Positions 20,163 through 27,773 of a DNA stretch of 60,778 nucleotides are shown piece by piece. Source of the DNA: an uncultured Balneola sp. (lineage in GTDB: Bacteria > Bacteroidota > Rhodothermia > Balneolales > Balneolaceae); the NCBI GenBank assembly GCA_913058495.1, contig CAJXQC010000001.1:1-60778 (forward strand), in the 5' to 3' direction. The notes below the pieces were generated by a model, which worked only from the letters and a program-made list of their open reading frames with translations, made no database searches and was not told the origin of the DNA. The first letter of the stretch is position 1. Every line of letters starts with the position of its first letter. Both the position numbers and the translations under genes were made by a program.

Positions 20163-20912
20163 TTAATGTCCCAGAAGAACCTGAAATGCACTCATTCCCA
20201 AAATTGCCAATGTAACCCACAGCCCGATAGTATGGGGTTTACATTTTTCCAAAGCTTCCGGAACAAGATCAGCAAAAACCATCCAGATCATTGCACCGGC
20301 TGCAAAGCCCAGTCCGAATGGGAGATATTCTCTGAAAGTTTCAACGAAAAGAAAAGCGGGTATCGCCATAAGAGGTTGAGGCAGGCTTGAAAAGATGCTC
20401 CATCCGATAGCTTTCATGGGTGAAGTCCCGTTTGGAACCATAACAAGACTAATAGCCAAACCTTCCGGAATGTTATGAATTGCAATTGCAATAGCTATAA
20501 AAGCGCCAAACTCCATGGTGCTGGCAAAAGAAACTCCCACGCTTACACCTTCTGCAAAAGAATGAACAGTCATGATCCCCAAAAAGATCAGCATCTGCTT
20601 TCTTTTTCCTCCAACAACATCTTCTAAACCGGGCGTAGAGCGTCCTTCCAGCCATTTATTTGCTAATACGACCAGAATCACCCCGGCAAGCATTCCTGAT
20701 ATTGTCATCCACTCACTTTCATTATAACCTTCGAAGATGAGACTGTAGCTGGCTGCAAGCATTAGTCCGGCAGCAACAGCATTTGACTTGCCAAGAAAGG
20801 AATCAGAAATGTTATCAATAAAAAAGAAAGGCAATGCACCCAGTCCCGTTGCAAGGGCAGTGATCAATGCATAAATAAATACTTGAACAACGGGTAAGTC
20901 GATCCATTCCAT
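20163..20912 (-). CDS. ZIP-family divalent metal transporter
   Basis: The inner-membrane protein (249 residues from the ATG at 20910-20912) has about eight transmembrane helices and the ZIP metal-site signatures HSFAEGVSVG in TM4 and HNIPEGLAISL in TM5. ZIP proteins move Zn, Fe or Mn into the cytoplasm. I prefer Met14 of the longer frame (which begins at 20951) because the protein then begins EWIDLPVVQVFIYAL, just before the first helix. It belongs to the core region, not the metal island, so it is probably ordinary metal uptake. Confidence 0.87.
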   Translation of the reverse strand: MEWIDLPVVQVFIYALITALATGLGALPFFFIDNISDSFLGKSNAVAAGLMLAASYSLIFEGYNESEWMTISGMLAGVILVVLANKWLEGRSTPGLEDVVGGKRKQMLIFLGIMTVHSFAEGVSVGVSFASTMEFGAFIAIAIAIHNIPEGLAISLVMVPNGTSPMKAIGWSIFSSLPQPLMAIPAFLFVETFREYLPFGLGFAAGAMIWMVFADLVPEALEKCKPHTIGLWVTLAILGMSAFQVLLGH

Positions 20913-21047
20913 CTCAGAATATAGGTAGCTTCTGAATTGAAAGCAGACCATTCTGAAATTTAGAATGGCATTAAATAGGCTTCATTAAGTCAAAAAAATA
21001 AGAGATGAATTTGGTATACTTTGAGTAATTAATAAATCGGCAGGTGC

Positions 21048-21701
21048 ATGGTAAATCAAAGTCGTCGTTTTGTTCGGCCGCGACAAAAACTGGTTGAATT
21101 ACTTAAAGAAAAAGGAATCAAAGATCCGAATGTGCTCATGGCAATCGGTAAGATTCCACGCCATAAACTGGTAGATACTGCTCTTCATCACAGAGCATAT
21201 ACGGATAGTGCACTGCCAATTGGTTTGGGACAAACCATCTCTCAGCCTTATACTGTTGCCGCTCAAACAGAGTTGCTGGAATTATCAAAAGGAGATAAGA
21301 TCCTTGAGATAGGAACCGGATCAGGATATCAGTGTATGATACTTTGTGAACTTGGGGCAGAAGTATACAGCGTGGAACGACATAATGAATTATATCACCG
21401 GGCAAAAGAAGCGATGAAAGAAGAGGGTTACTCACCACTTTTAAAATCTGGCGATGGCACCCTTGGTTGGTCAACGTACGCTCCATACGACGGCATCATA
21501 GTAACAGCTGGCGCACCGGTAGTACCTGATGATCTTATCAAGCAGTTGAAAGTTGGAGGAATATTGGTAATTCCTGTTGGAGACGATAAAACGCAGAAAA
21601 TGCTGAAAATTACAAGAGTATCTGATACTGAATACAAGCAGGATGAGTACGACAATTTTAAATTTGTTCCTTTGATTGGTGAAAAGGGATGGGGAGAATA
21701 A
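21048..21701 (+). CDS. pcm: Protein-L-isoaspartate O-methyltransferase
   Basis: Methylates isoaspartyl residues in damaged proteins using S-adenosylmethionine. The 217-residue protein has the substrate-binding IGLGQTISQPYTVA and the SAM motif ILEIGTGSGYQ, followed by VYSVERHNELY and the late DGIIVTAGAP. The size is normal. The gene is preceded by TATACTTTG near 21017, a possible -10/-7 element, and its stop shares one base with the following DUF368 gene. Confidence 0.94.
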   Translation: MVNQSRRFVRPRQKLVELLKEKGIKDPNVLMAIGKIPRHKLVDTALHHRAYTDSALPIGLGQTISQPYTVAAQTELLELSKGDKILEIGTGSGYQCMILCELGAEVYSVERHNELYHRAKEAMKEEGYSPLLKSGDGTLGWSTYAPYDGIIVTAGAPVVPDDLIKQLKVGGILVIPVGDDKTQKMLKITRVSDTEYKQDEYDNFKFVPLIGEKGWGE

Positions 21702-22819
21702 TGAGAGATAGCCAAAAGGATAAAACTACATTTAGAGAGGCTCCGTTTTTAGTTATTAAAGGTTTTTTGATGGGATCCGCCGATATAGTTCCCGGTGTAA
21801 GTGGCGGAACTATGGCTTTGATTCTTGGGATCTATGAACGACTGCTGAATGCTATCAAAAGCGTAAATGGCCCTTTTTTGAAAGCTTTTTTCTCATTTAA
21901 ATGGAAAACTGCTTTTCAGGAATTACACATCAGGTTTTTGATCTTCTTGTTTGCCGGGATTTTTGCAGCTCTTGGCTTTTTTACCAAAGTAGTTCCACTT
22001 CAGGTTTATATGTTTACTCATCCGGAAATTGTGTATGGACTATTTTTTGGTTTGATTTTAGGCTCTATCTACATCTTATACAAAACGCTGAACGAGATAA
22101 GTTGGGAAGAAATTCTAATGAGTATTGTAGGAATAGGTATCGGACTTTGGGTTGTTTCTTTGGTTCCGGCAGATACTCCTGAAAATCCGGCCTTTGTGTT
22201 TTTAAGTGGTATGATATCCATCTGTGCAATGATACTTCCGGGAATATCAGGCTCTTATTTACTTCTTATCATGCGGAAATACGATTATCTTCTTTCAAAT
22301 ATCGGGATGATAGGCGGTTCGGAAACTATGGAAGGGATTATCGGATTATTGCCGTTTTTACTCGGAGCAGTTGTAGGTCTCGCAGCTTTCTCGAGGTTTT
22401 TATCCTGGTTGCTCGGGAAATATCATTCACAAACCATATCAGTATTAATTGGTTTCCTGATCGGTTCACTATTCGTGATCTGGCCCTATCAGAACAGAGA
22501 ATTTGTAGAACAAGTGAGGGATACTGAAGAGATTGAATATACCAGCGAAAGAGCACAAGAATTGATGAGTTCGGAGATTAATGAAAATCTGCCCGAATAC
22601 CAGAGACTTGGTAAAGTCATAAACCCGGATGCTCAATTTGATGAGTTTAAAAAGGTAGAAGTTGAGACCGTTAAAAAGAAGATGATCAAGTCGAACCCGT
22701 TTCTTCCGGGTATAAGTGAAAACTCCGATCCGGAAGCCAATGTCTGGGGTGGAGTAATCGGTATTCTGATCGGAATGATAATGGTTGGTGGATTAGATTA
22801 TCTGCGAGAGAAACACTAA
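21701..22819 (+). CDS. DUF368 (PopT-like) undecaprenyl-phosphate carrier
   Basis: DUF368 proteins are inner-membrane carriers recently linked to recycling of undecaprenyl phosphate (PopT), needed for cell-envelope synthesis. The 372-residue protein carries the family N-terminal motif GFLMGSADIVPGVSGGTMAL, about eight membrane helices, and the repeat-like ILPGISGSYLLL in the middle. I place the start at the ATG at 21701 (TAATG junction with pcm); an in-frame ATG at 21689 is possible. A charged loop (about 270-330) interrupts the last membrane helices. Confidence 0.88.
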   Translation: MRDSQKDKTTFREAPFLVIKGFLMGSADIVPGVSGGTMALILGIYERLLNAIKSVNGPFLKAFFSFKWKTAFQELHIRFLIFLFAGIFAALGFFTKVVPLQVYMFTHPEIVYGLFFGLILGSIYILYKTLNEISWEEILMSIVGIGIGLWVVSLVPADTPENPAFVFLSGMISICAMILPGISGSYLLLIMRKYDYLLSNIGMIGGSETMEGIIGLLPFLLGAVVGLAAFSRFLSWLLGKYHSQTISVLIGFLIGSLFVIWPYQNREFVEQVRDTEEIEYTSERAQELMSSEINENLPEYQRLGKVINPDAQFDEFKKVEVETVKKKMIKSNPFLPGISENSDPEANVWGGVIGILIGMIMVGGLDYLREKH

Positions 22820-22859
22820 GCGCATCTAAGCATATTAGAAGTAGAAACTTTATAAGCTG

Positions 22860-22891
22860 TATTTGATACTATTAGTAAATAGAATCAAATA
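22860..22891. promoter_or_regulatory. Inverted repeat upstream of the UspA gene, possible operator
   Basis: TATTTGAT (22860-22867) and ATCAAATA (22884-22891) are perfect 8-bp arms with a 16-base spacer, ending 8 bases before the start codon at 22900. Arms this far apart suit a dimeric DNA-binding protein better than an RNA hairpin. No regulator is identified. Confidence 0.35.
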
Positions 22892-22899
22892 TTGCGTAT

Positions 22900-23898
22900 A
22901 TGAAGATTTCGAAAGTACTTATTCCAACCGATTTTTCAGAAAATTCGAAAAAAGCGCTCAAGGCTTTAAGAATTTTTATAGATCACTTTGATTGTAAAGC
23001 AGATCTTATTCATGTAGTGCCTCTATCCGCTTATTTAAATGACAGCATAAGCAAGTTGGGACTTCCTTTGGATATGGGTGCTGATATCTATCCAAAGATC
23101 GCTGAGGACGCAAAGAAGAGGTTGCAGGCTTTTTCTGAAGAATACCTTGATAAAAAATCGACAGGAAATTTGATCGTCGAAATAGATCGAAAAGCCTCCA
23201 ATTCAATTCTGCAACATGCCGAGAAAGGTAATTATGACATGATAATTATGAGTGCAAGAGGTGGGCACTCTACGGATTTTCTTCATGGAAGCACTACGGA
23301 AAAAGTAGTAAGAAACTCAAAGATTCCGGTATTGGCATTGAGTAATGAATTTCATTACGATAAAATTAAAACAATTCTAGTTCCTACGGATATATCAGAC
23401 TTTTCTTTTGAAGTAGTTCCGGTAGCTTTTGAGATGGCTAATAAATTTAATGCCAGTCTCAACTTTCTGAATATAGTGGAACTGTATAACTCAGGAATGT
23501 TTATGGAATCCATTGATGCGCAGCAATTTCCAGAGAAAATAGACTCGTTCAATAAAGAACATTTGTATTCCGGATTGATGGACAGGTTAGAGAAGTTCTT
23601 CAAAGAAAATACTCAGGATCAGTTCTCAATAAAAAGAAATGATGAGCCCTTTTATGACGAAATCGTTAAGACTACTGGAACAGAAAGTATCTCAATACCG
23701 GTTAGAACGGTGATAAAGAAAGGAATGGTCGCTCATGACGATATCATCGACTATGCAAACGATTATGCCGATATGGTGATAATGAGTACACACGGAAGAA
23801 CCGGACTGTCCAGGTTTTTTCTGGGATCAACTGCTGAAAAGATCACAAGAAATCTTGAATCACCATTGCTAACGTTGAAGCCGGAACCAAGGAAATAG
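22900..23898 (+). CDS. Tandem universal stress protein (two UspA domains)
   Basis: The 332-residue cytoplasmic protein holds two UspA domains: residues about 1-148, beginning KVLIPTDFSENSKKALKAL, and about 158-330, beginning TILVPTDISDFSFEVVPV. Both end with the ATP-binding glycine pattern (ARGGHSTDFLHGST; HGRTGLSRFFLGST). Such proteins are induced by stress and bind ATP; the target process is unknown. Only 80 bases separate it from the upstream DUF368 gene, but the inverted repeat there suggests separate control. Confidence 0.92.
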   Translation: MKISKVLIPTDFSENSKKALKALRIFIDHFDCKADLIHVVPLSAYLNDSISKLGLPLDMGADIYPKIAEDAKKRLQAFSEEYLDKKSTGNLIVEIDRKASNSILQHAEKGNYDMIIMSARGGHSTDFLHGSTTEKVVRNSKIPVLALSNEFHYDKIKTILVPTDISDFSFEVVPVAFEMANKFNASLNFLNIVELYNSGMFMESIDAQQFPEKIDSFNKEHLYSGLMDRLEKFFKENTQDQFSIKRNDEPFYDEIVKTTGTESISIPVRTVIKKGMVAHDDIIDYANDYADMVIMSTHGRTGLSRFFLGSTAEKITRNLESPLLTLKPEPRK

Positions 23899-23913
23899 GA
23901 TCAATTATTAAAA

Positions 23914-24669
23914 CTAATTTCCTCTTTTTAATCCACGTTCCGTAAATCGCCATTCCGGAATCGACTCATTGATAACACGATTACTCCAGATGAGTTCTGT
24001 TTTACGTTCCGCTTTCAGATCGAACATGGTCATTTTATTGGCTCGCCAGATGTTTGCATCCACATTTGTAAAATCCTCGGCTTCCAGTCGTTTGATCATC
24101 TCGTCATCTTCATCGAAATACTCGGCTTTTTCTAAAGAAAAGCGTTCAGTATTGATGTAGAATTTGATGTAGGCATACTGCGAATTCTCTTTTTTTACTG
24201 CCCTGAGCACAGCGGTTTTGTTTTTTTCTTCGATCAGCTCAAAATCATAGTCATCCGGGTTTTGGTCACCCAGATCTTCGTAAGTAAAATCACTTCCCAT
24301 GAATCGGTCTGCTTTTTGGGATGCAGTGATCGTTTGAATCCGACCTAATGCCGGTAGATATAATTTTTGGACTTCATTACTTCCATCGCTTAATGTAAGA
24401 AAACCGGTCCCTCGAACATTAGCAGGTTCCTCAAACACAAGCAGGCTTTTTTCCTGGTCAGCTTTATTAAATGAAAAGGAACTGATAGATCTATTCCTGG
24501 TATTTCCATTGATGTTGTATATGATCATTTGCATATCCGTTTTTTCGTAGGTGATCTTGCTACGACGCGCATCCACCTCTTCAAAGATCTCAGTAGCACG
24601 GTCATTCTTTTGTGCTGAAACAGCACTGATCAGGATCAACGAAAAAAGGAGTATAAATAAAGTTCTCAT
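23914..24669 (-). CDS. LolA-like outer-membrane lipoprotein-sorting family protein
   Basis: The 251-residue exported protein has the signal peptide LFILLFSLILISAVSAQ. The mature part starts ATEIFEEVDARRS and has the beta-rich pattern of the LolA/LolB-like (outer membrane lipoprotein-sorting) family, including VRGTGFLTLSDG, LYLPALGRIQTI and FMGSDFTYEDLG. Members often travel with RND-type lipid or hopanoid exporters, which are absent here. It stands alone, converging on the UspA gene. Confidence 0.8.
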   Translation of the reverse strand: MRTLFILLFSLILISAVSAQKNDRATEIFEEVDARRSKITYEKTDMQMIIYNINGNTRNRSISSFSFNKADQEKSLLVFEEPANVRGTGFLTLSDGSNEVQKLYLPALGRIQTITASQKADRFMGSDFTYEDLGDQNPDDYDFELIEEKNKTAVLRAVKKENSQYAYIKFYINTERFSLEKAEYFDEDDEMIKRLEAEDFTNVDANIWRANKMTMFDLKAERKTELIWSNRVINESIPEWRFTERGLKRGN

Positions 24670-24852
24670 CTTATAATTATTTAAAGTTCACTAACTAAAC
24701 AATTAAATGAGCCAGAAACATTCATTCTAGTGAAAAGAAAAATCACATAGATTTTAAGAGAACTCAGGAAGTTTTAAAAGTCTATATCCCCTTGAGTATT
24801 AAGGTTTAGTATATTAAAGTTAAAAGCTCACTTAAAAATTAACTGATAAACT

Positions 24853-25089
24853 ATGTCTAGCTCAATAGGAAGAAATGACGCCTGCCATTGTGGGAGCGGA
24901 AATAAATATAAAAATTGCTGCTTGAATAAGGATAAATCTTCAATGAAAGCGAACGTGGGGATAGGTATTCTGATCGTTGTAATTCTTTTAGGGCTTTGGT
25001 TATTAGGTACTGCAATTTCAAACGATGATGGAGTTGTAGATTGCCCCGTAGGTAAAATCTGGTCTCAGGAGCATCAGCATTGCCATTAA
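24853..25089 (+). CDS. Small SEC-C zinc-motif membrane protein
   Basis: A 78-residue protein in three parts. Residues 6-25 form a SEC-C zinc motif (C-x-C-x8-C-C: Cys11, Cys13, Cys22, Cys23). One transmembrane helix lies at about 35-54. A short tail ends CPVGKIWSQEHQHCH, with Cys64, two His near the end, Cys77 and His78. SEC-C motifs bind zinc and often contact the ribosome or SecA substrates. Here the zinc knuckle should lie in the cytoplasm and the His/Cys tail in the periplasm. I do not know the protein's role. Confidence 0.72.
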   Translation: MSSSIGRNDACHCGSGNKYKNCCLNKDKSSMKANVGIGILIVVILLGLWLLGTAISNDDGVVDCPVGKIWSQEHQHCH

Positions 25090-25161
25090 AACATATCAGT
25101 CGCTGTAAACTGATTAGTCGAAACCAAAAGAATCATTTAATCAGCGATCCGAAAAAAGAGC

Positions 25162-25192
25162 TTTCAAATAGGCTCTAAACCTTGTAACTTTG
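25162..25192 (+). promoter_or_regulatory. Promoter of the CAT-anticodon tRNA
   Basis: TAACTTTG at 25185-25192 is a TAnnTTTG -7 element, 13 bases before the mature tRNA 5' end at 25206. A TTTC at 25162-25165 is in the right place for a weak -33 element. The octamer is identical to that before the mscS-like gene. Confidence 0.55.
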
Positions 25193-25205
25193 ACGCCCTT
25201 ATTCG

Positions 25206-25279
25206 GGGCCCGTAGCTCAGTTGGTTAGAGCAGTCGACTCATAATCGATTGGTCGCAAGTTCAAGTCTTGCCGGGCCCA
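25206..25279 (+). tRNA. tRNA with CAT anticodon (elongator Met, or Ile2)
   Basis: A full cloverleaf can be drawn: acceptor GGGCCCG pairs with CGGGCCC, D-arm GCTC/GAGC, anticodon stem GTCGA/TCGAT with loop CTCATAA (anticodon CAT at 25240-25242), T-arm GCAAG-TTCAAGT-CTTGC, discriminator A at 25279. CCA is not encoded. A paired G1-C72 excludes the initiator tRNA. The arm sequences look much like E. coli ileX, so tRNA-Ile2 (lysidine-modified) is a real alternative to elongator Met. Its 3' end faces the integrase gene, marking it as the island's likely attachment site. Confidence 0.9.
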
Positions 25280-25284
25280 CAATT

Positions 25285-25312
25285 ATTGAGAGGGTGTAAA
25301 AACCCCCTCAAT
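25285..25312 (+). terminator. Hairpin after the tRNA
   Basis: ATTGAGAGGG (25285-25294) pairs with CCCCCTCAAT (25303-25312) with one A-C mismatch and an A-rich loop. It starts five bases after the tRNA and could end its transcript, although the following T-run is poor. If the island's left end lies at the tRNA 3' end, this hairpin belongs to the island. Confidence 0.5.
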
Positions 25313-25372
25313 TCCCTTCTAAGCCAAAAAAAAGCCTAATTACTTACACTAAGTAAGCGAACGCAAAGGAAC

Positions 25373-25388
25373 GAAAGTGTACACTTTC
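25373..25388. promoter_or_regulatory. 16-bp perfect palindrome upstream of the integrase
   Basis: GAAAGTGTACACTTTC is a perfect palindrome with no spacer. Such sites typically bind dimeric repressors or excision factors. It lies in the 227-base gap between the tRNA and the integrase gene, which holds no ORF. Confidence 0.5.
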
Positions 25389-25406
25389 ATACCCCTACAT
25401 TCCCAA

Positions 25407-25430
25407 CTACTATGTACACTACTATGTACA
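25407..25430 (+). repeat. Two tandem 12-bp direct repeats
   Basis: CTACTATGTACA occurs twice back to back (25407-25418 and 25419-25430). Directly repeated short sites next to an attachment site are typical of integrase arm-type or excisionase binding sites. A shorter relative, ACTACTATGG, covers the integrase start. Confidence 0.55.
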
Positions 25431-25458
25431 ATTTTGGAATGGTCGTTTGCAAAGGCTG

Positions 25459-25494
25459 CTGAATTAAGAATTCGCTTACCGAACTTTAATTCAG
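25459..25494 (+). promoter_or_regulatory. Inverted repeat in the integrase leader
   Basis: CTGAATTAA (25459-25467) and TTAATTCAG (25486-25494) are perfect 9-bp arms with an 18-base spacer, ending 12 bases before the integrase start. The RNA could fold over the ribosome-binding region, or the DNA arms could bind a regulator. Confidence 0.4.
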
Positions 25495-25506
25495 AAGGCA
25501 ACTACT

Positions 25507-26682
25507 ATGGCATTTCTAATCAAACGCGGTAAATACTACTATGTGAACTTTTACTCTGAAGACCTGGGTAAAAAGAATGTTCGGAAATCATTGGGCACCA
25601 GGCACAAGGATGTTGCTCAAAAAATGGTAACTGAACTCGAAAAACTGGAATCGTTAGGCAAGATCAATCCCTTTTCGAAAGGATTCAATCCTAAGAAGGT
25701 TTTACAAAGAAACACCAGTAATGAAACCACTGATTGTAACACGGTTAGTGAATCCATTGAATTATTCTACAAATCAAAAAACCATCTCTCCCCGGCAACC
25801 ATTGGAGCCTACCAGCGAGCTTTAGGTCATTTTGTAGAATTAAATGAGTTATCAGATGTGCATCCAACAAATGTACTGAGCTATCATTTTGAGAATGTGA
25901 TCTTCAAAAAGAGCATTACTTCTGCTACAAGGCACTATTACTTTCGACATTTCCGGTCTTGGTGGAAGTTTCTGCTGAAAAAGAACATTGTGGAGAAGGA
26001 TTACTTTCCTGAGATTAAAAAGGATTTGCCAAGAATTAGAGAAAATACCCGACCCAAAATGATTTCTGAGGAAGAACTTGGAATTCTTTTTAAGAAATTC
26101 GATGATGAGTTAGCCAGAAAGAAAGACTTACCTGAATTCGATCCTAATTTAGTCCAACACTGGTTCAAACCGATCGTAGCATTGTATTTCTATGGTGGTC
26201 TCCGAAAACATGAGGCGGCTTATGACCCTGAGCTTTCGTACTCAGGACTAAAAGGTGAAAACCTGATCTATGAAAGTAAAGAGCTTAGCTACATTTCACT
26301 ACCACCCACCAAAGGTAGAAAAGAACGGTTAATTCCTATCATTAATGAATTGAAGAAAGAACTGGAGGTGTATTTAAAAGTTCGTGCTAAGATTAGTCCA
26401 AGTGATTATGTGTTTATTTACACGGGTGGAAATACAAAAGGTCAACCAGTTCGTGGAATGAGAGTGTATAGGGAATTTAAACGCTACTGTAAGGAAGCCG
26501 GTATTCCAACTTCTCGTACTTTACATGGAATGAGACACCAAGCTGTAACTACTTGGATTGAGAAAGGATTTCACACGGCTGAAGCGAGTTATATGGCTGG
26601 ACATTCGAGCCAGAAAGTAACGGAAAAATACACCCATTTGACTGTGAAAAGACTTAAGGATAAAATGAAAGCTCTCTCCTGA
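25507..26682 (+). CDS. Tyrosine recombinase (integrase) of the island
   Basis: A site-specific recombinase that should catalyse integration/excision at the adjacent tRNA. The 391-residue protein has an N-terminal arm-binding region (about 1-60), a core-binding SAM-like domain (about 80-165) and a catalytic domain with Arg233 in GLRKHEA, His340 and Arg343 in HGMRHQA, His366 in AGHSS and the nucleophile Tyr375 in KVTEKYTH, a full R-H-R-H-Y set. It starts 228 bases past the tRNA. The arm sites and palindrome between them fit a self-regulated attachment region. It looks intact. Confidence 0.92.
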   Translation: MAFLIKRGKYYYVNFYSEDLGKKNVRKSLGTRHKDVAQKMVTELEKLESLGKINPFSKGFNPKKVLQRNTSNETTDCNTVSESIELFYKSKNHLSPATIGAYQRALGHFVELNELSDVHPTNVLSYHFENVIFKKSITSATRHYYFRHFRSWWKFLLKKNIVEKDYFPEIKKDLPRIRENTRPKMISEEELGILFKKFDDELARKKDLPEFDPNLVQHWFKPIVALYFYGGLRKHEAAYDPELSYSGLKGENLIYESKELSYISLPPTKGRKERLIPIINELKKELEVYLKVRAKISPSDYVFIYTGGNTKGQPVRGMRVYREFKRYCKEAGIPTSRTLHGMRHQAVTTWIEKGFHTAEASYMAGHSSQKVTEKYTHLTVKRLKDKMKALS

Positions 26683-26702
26683 TTTATAAATTTATATGAG
26701 AT

Positions 26703-26710
26703 TAAAACAA
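26703..26710 (+). repeat. Left 8-bp target-site duplication of the IS1595-family element
   Basis: TAAAACAA directly precedes the left terminal repeat and is repeated exactly after the right one (27446-27453). Eight base pairs is the duplication size of the IS1595 family. Confidence 0.85.
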
Positions 26711-27445
26711 GGGTCAAGACAACTTAAGCGGTTCTTGACAGATGTATGTTAACAATTTTGGATAAATATTTTCTTTGCGATAATTAAACCGAAACTCAGA
26801 TTCTTTTAGATGCAAATAGAAGGTGGATGGATGCATTCCCCGACACTTAACCAATCGGGTTTTAGCGAACCCCCAGAATCCTTCAATGCCATTTATATGA
26901 CTGGCCGAAGTGACAAATTCATTGCGACCATGATCGACTCTAAGATGTTTAGCATAGCCCAGATCCACCAGTCCATTATAGCCTCTCCATCCATCGGAGT
27001 GAATGATGCTATTGGGACTGACTTTACCTCGAATAACGCGTTGAAGGCTTTTTTTAGAGGCATCTGGAACAATTTCTGTATACACGTTTCCATTACGTTT
27101 AAAGATTCCGAAGACAATGGTTTTACCTCGAGCTCCCCGGCCTCGTTTGCCTTTGGCCCGACGGGCACCGAAGTAAGATTCATCGACTTCAACTTGACCA
27201 CTAAAAGGAGATTCGGTCTCGCAGAGCTGAGCAATGCGCTGGCGAATCGCCTTCAAATACTTGTTCACAGAATTACGACTCAAATGGGTCAATGCTGCAA
27301 TCTGAGTGGCTGTCAAATCCAGGCAAAAAAGCTTCAAAAGCTACCTGAATTTGGCTTCAGAAATTCGCGAACGATAAACATATTTGTTATTAATTGGCAT
27401 TCAACAACTTACGGAATTTTAAATTTCCTTAAGTTGTCTTGACCC
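26711..27445 (-). mobile_element. IS1595-family (IS1016-like) insertion sequence, complete ends
   Basis: A 735-bp element bounded by perfect 18-bp terminal inverted repeats: GGGTCAAGACAACTTAAG at 26711-26728 and its complement at 27428-27445. It is flanked by an 8-bp direct duplication (TAAAACAA). It carries one transposase gene on the minus strand. The intact ends and exact duplication indicate a fairly recent insertion into the gap between the integrase and the metal genes. Confidence 0.9.
26714..27400 (-). pseudogene. IS1595-family transposase, interrupted by one amber codon
   Basis: Reading from ATG (27398-27400) gives MPINNKYVYRSRISEAKFR, then TAG (27341-27343), then LLKLFCLDLTATQIAAL and the rest in the same frame to the TGA inside the terminal repeat. 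Related transposases read through this place with a sense codon, so a single CAG-to-TAG type change is the simplest explanation. The part after the stop (207 residues from a TTG at 27335-27337) keeps the helix-turn-helix and catalytic motifs: VEVDESYFG, IHSDGWRGY and HINGIEGFW. Restart at TTG might give a nearly full enzyme, so loss of activity is likely but not certain. Confidence 0.85.
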
Positions 27446-27453
27446 TAAAACAA
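27446..27453 (+). repeat. Right 8-bp target-site duplication
   Basis: TAAAACAA, identical to 26703-26710, immediately outside the right terminal inverted repeat. Confidence 0.85.
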
Positions 27454-27540
27454 TTTTATCAATTTTTAATTTGACTCTGTACCATACTCCAGGTCTTATA
27501 TTGGTATTGAATTATGTTTCGAATAAAAAGAGGAAATATC

Positions 27541-27687
27541 ATGCCATTTAAGAAAGGAGATGTTTATAAATGTCCAGATGAAAATTGTGGATGCGAGGTA
27601 ACAGTAACTAAAGGAGCACCACCCAGTTGTGGTGGTAACCAAAACCCAACGTGCTGTTGTGGTAAAATTATGGAAAAGAAAGAATAA
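27541..27687 (+). CDS. 48-residue Cys-rich, metallothionein-like small protein
   Basis: This short gene encodes MPFKKGDVYKCPDENCGCEV followed by TVTKGAPPSCGGNQNPTCCC and GKIMEKKE. The seven cysteines (11, 16, 18, 30, 38, 39, 40) form C-x4-C-x-C, a single Cys, then CCC. There is no signal peptide, so it is cytoplasmic. The pattern suits a small metal-thiolate or zinc-ribbon protein that buffers soft metals. AAGAGGAA is well placed as ribosome-binding site before the ATG at 27541; an in-frame ATG at 27514 is less likely. A strong terminator follows and a MerR gene comes next. The exact family is not recognised. Confidence 0.75.
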   Translation: MPFKKGDVYKCPDENCGCEVTVTKGAPPSCGGNQNPTCCCGKIMEKKE

Positions 27688-27703
27688 CAATTAGTAATTA
27701 ATG

Positions 27704-27730
27704 AGCCGGGTATTATGCCCGGCTTTTCTT
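27704..27730 (+). terminator. Intrinsic terminator after the Cys-rich gene
   Basis: AGCCGGG (27704-27710) pairs perfectly with CCCGGCT (27718-27724) over a 7-base loop, followed by TTTCTT. It is 17 bases past the stop codon, so the Cys-rich gene is monocistronic and separate from merR. Confidence 0.85.
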
Positions 27731-27773
27731 AATAATTGATTGGTTTGTTAAACGTATAATAGAAGTCAGTGAA

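Noticed and set aside
25206-25279. Initiator tRNA-fMet
   Set aside because: The first acceptor base pair is G-C and the anticodon stem lacks the three consecutive G-C pairs of initiators.
26810-27442. A 210-codon open frame on the + strand across the insertion sequence
   Set aside because: It is antisense to a clear IS1595-family transposase with catalytic motifs and terminal repeats on the other strand; the + strand product resembles nothing and is a codon-bias shadow.
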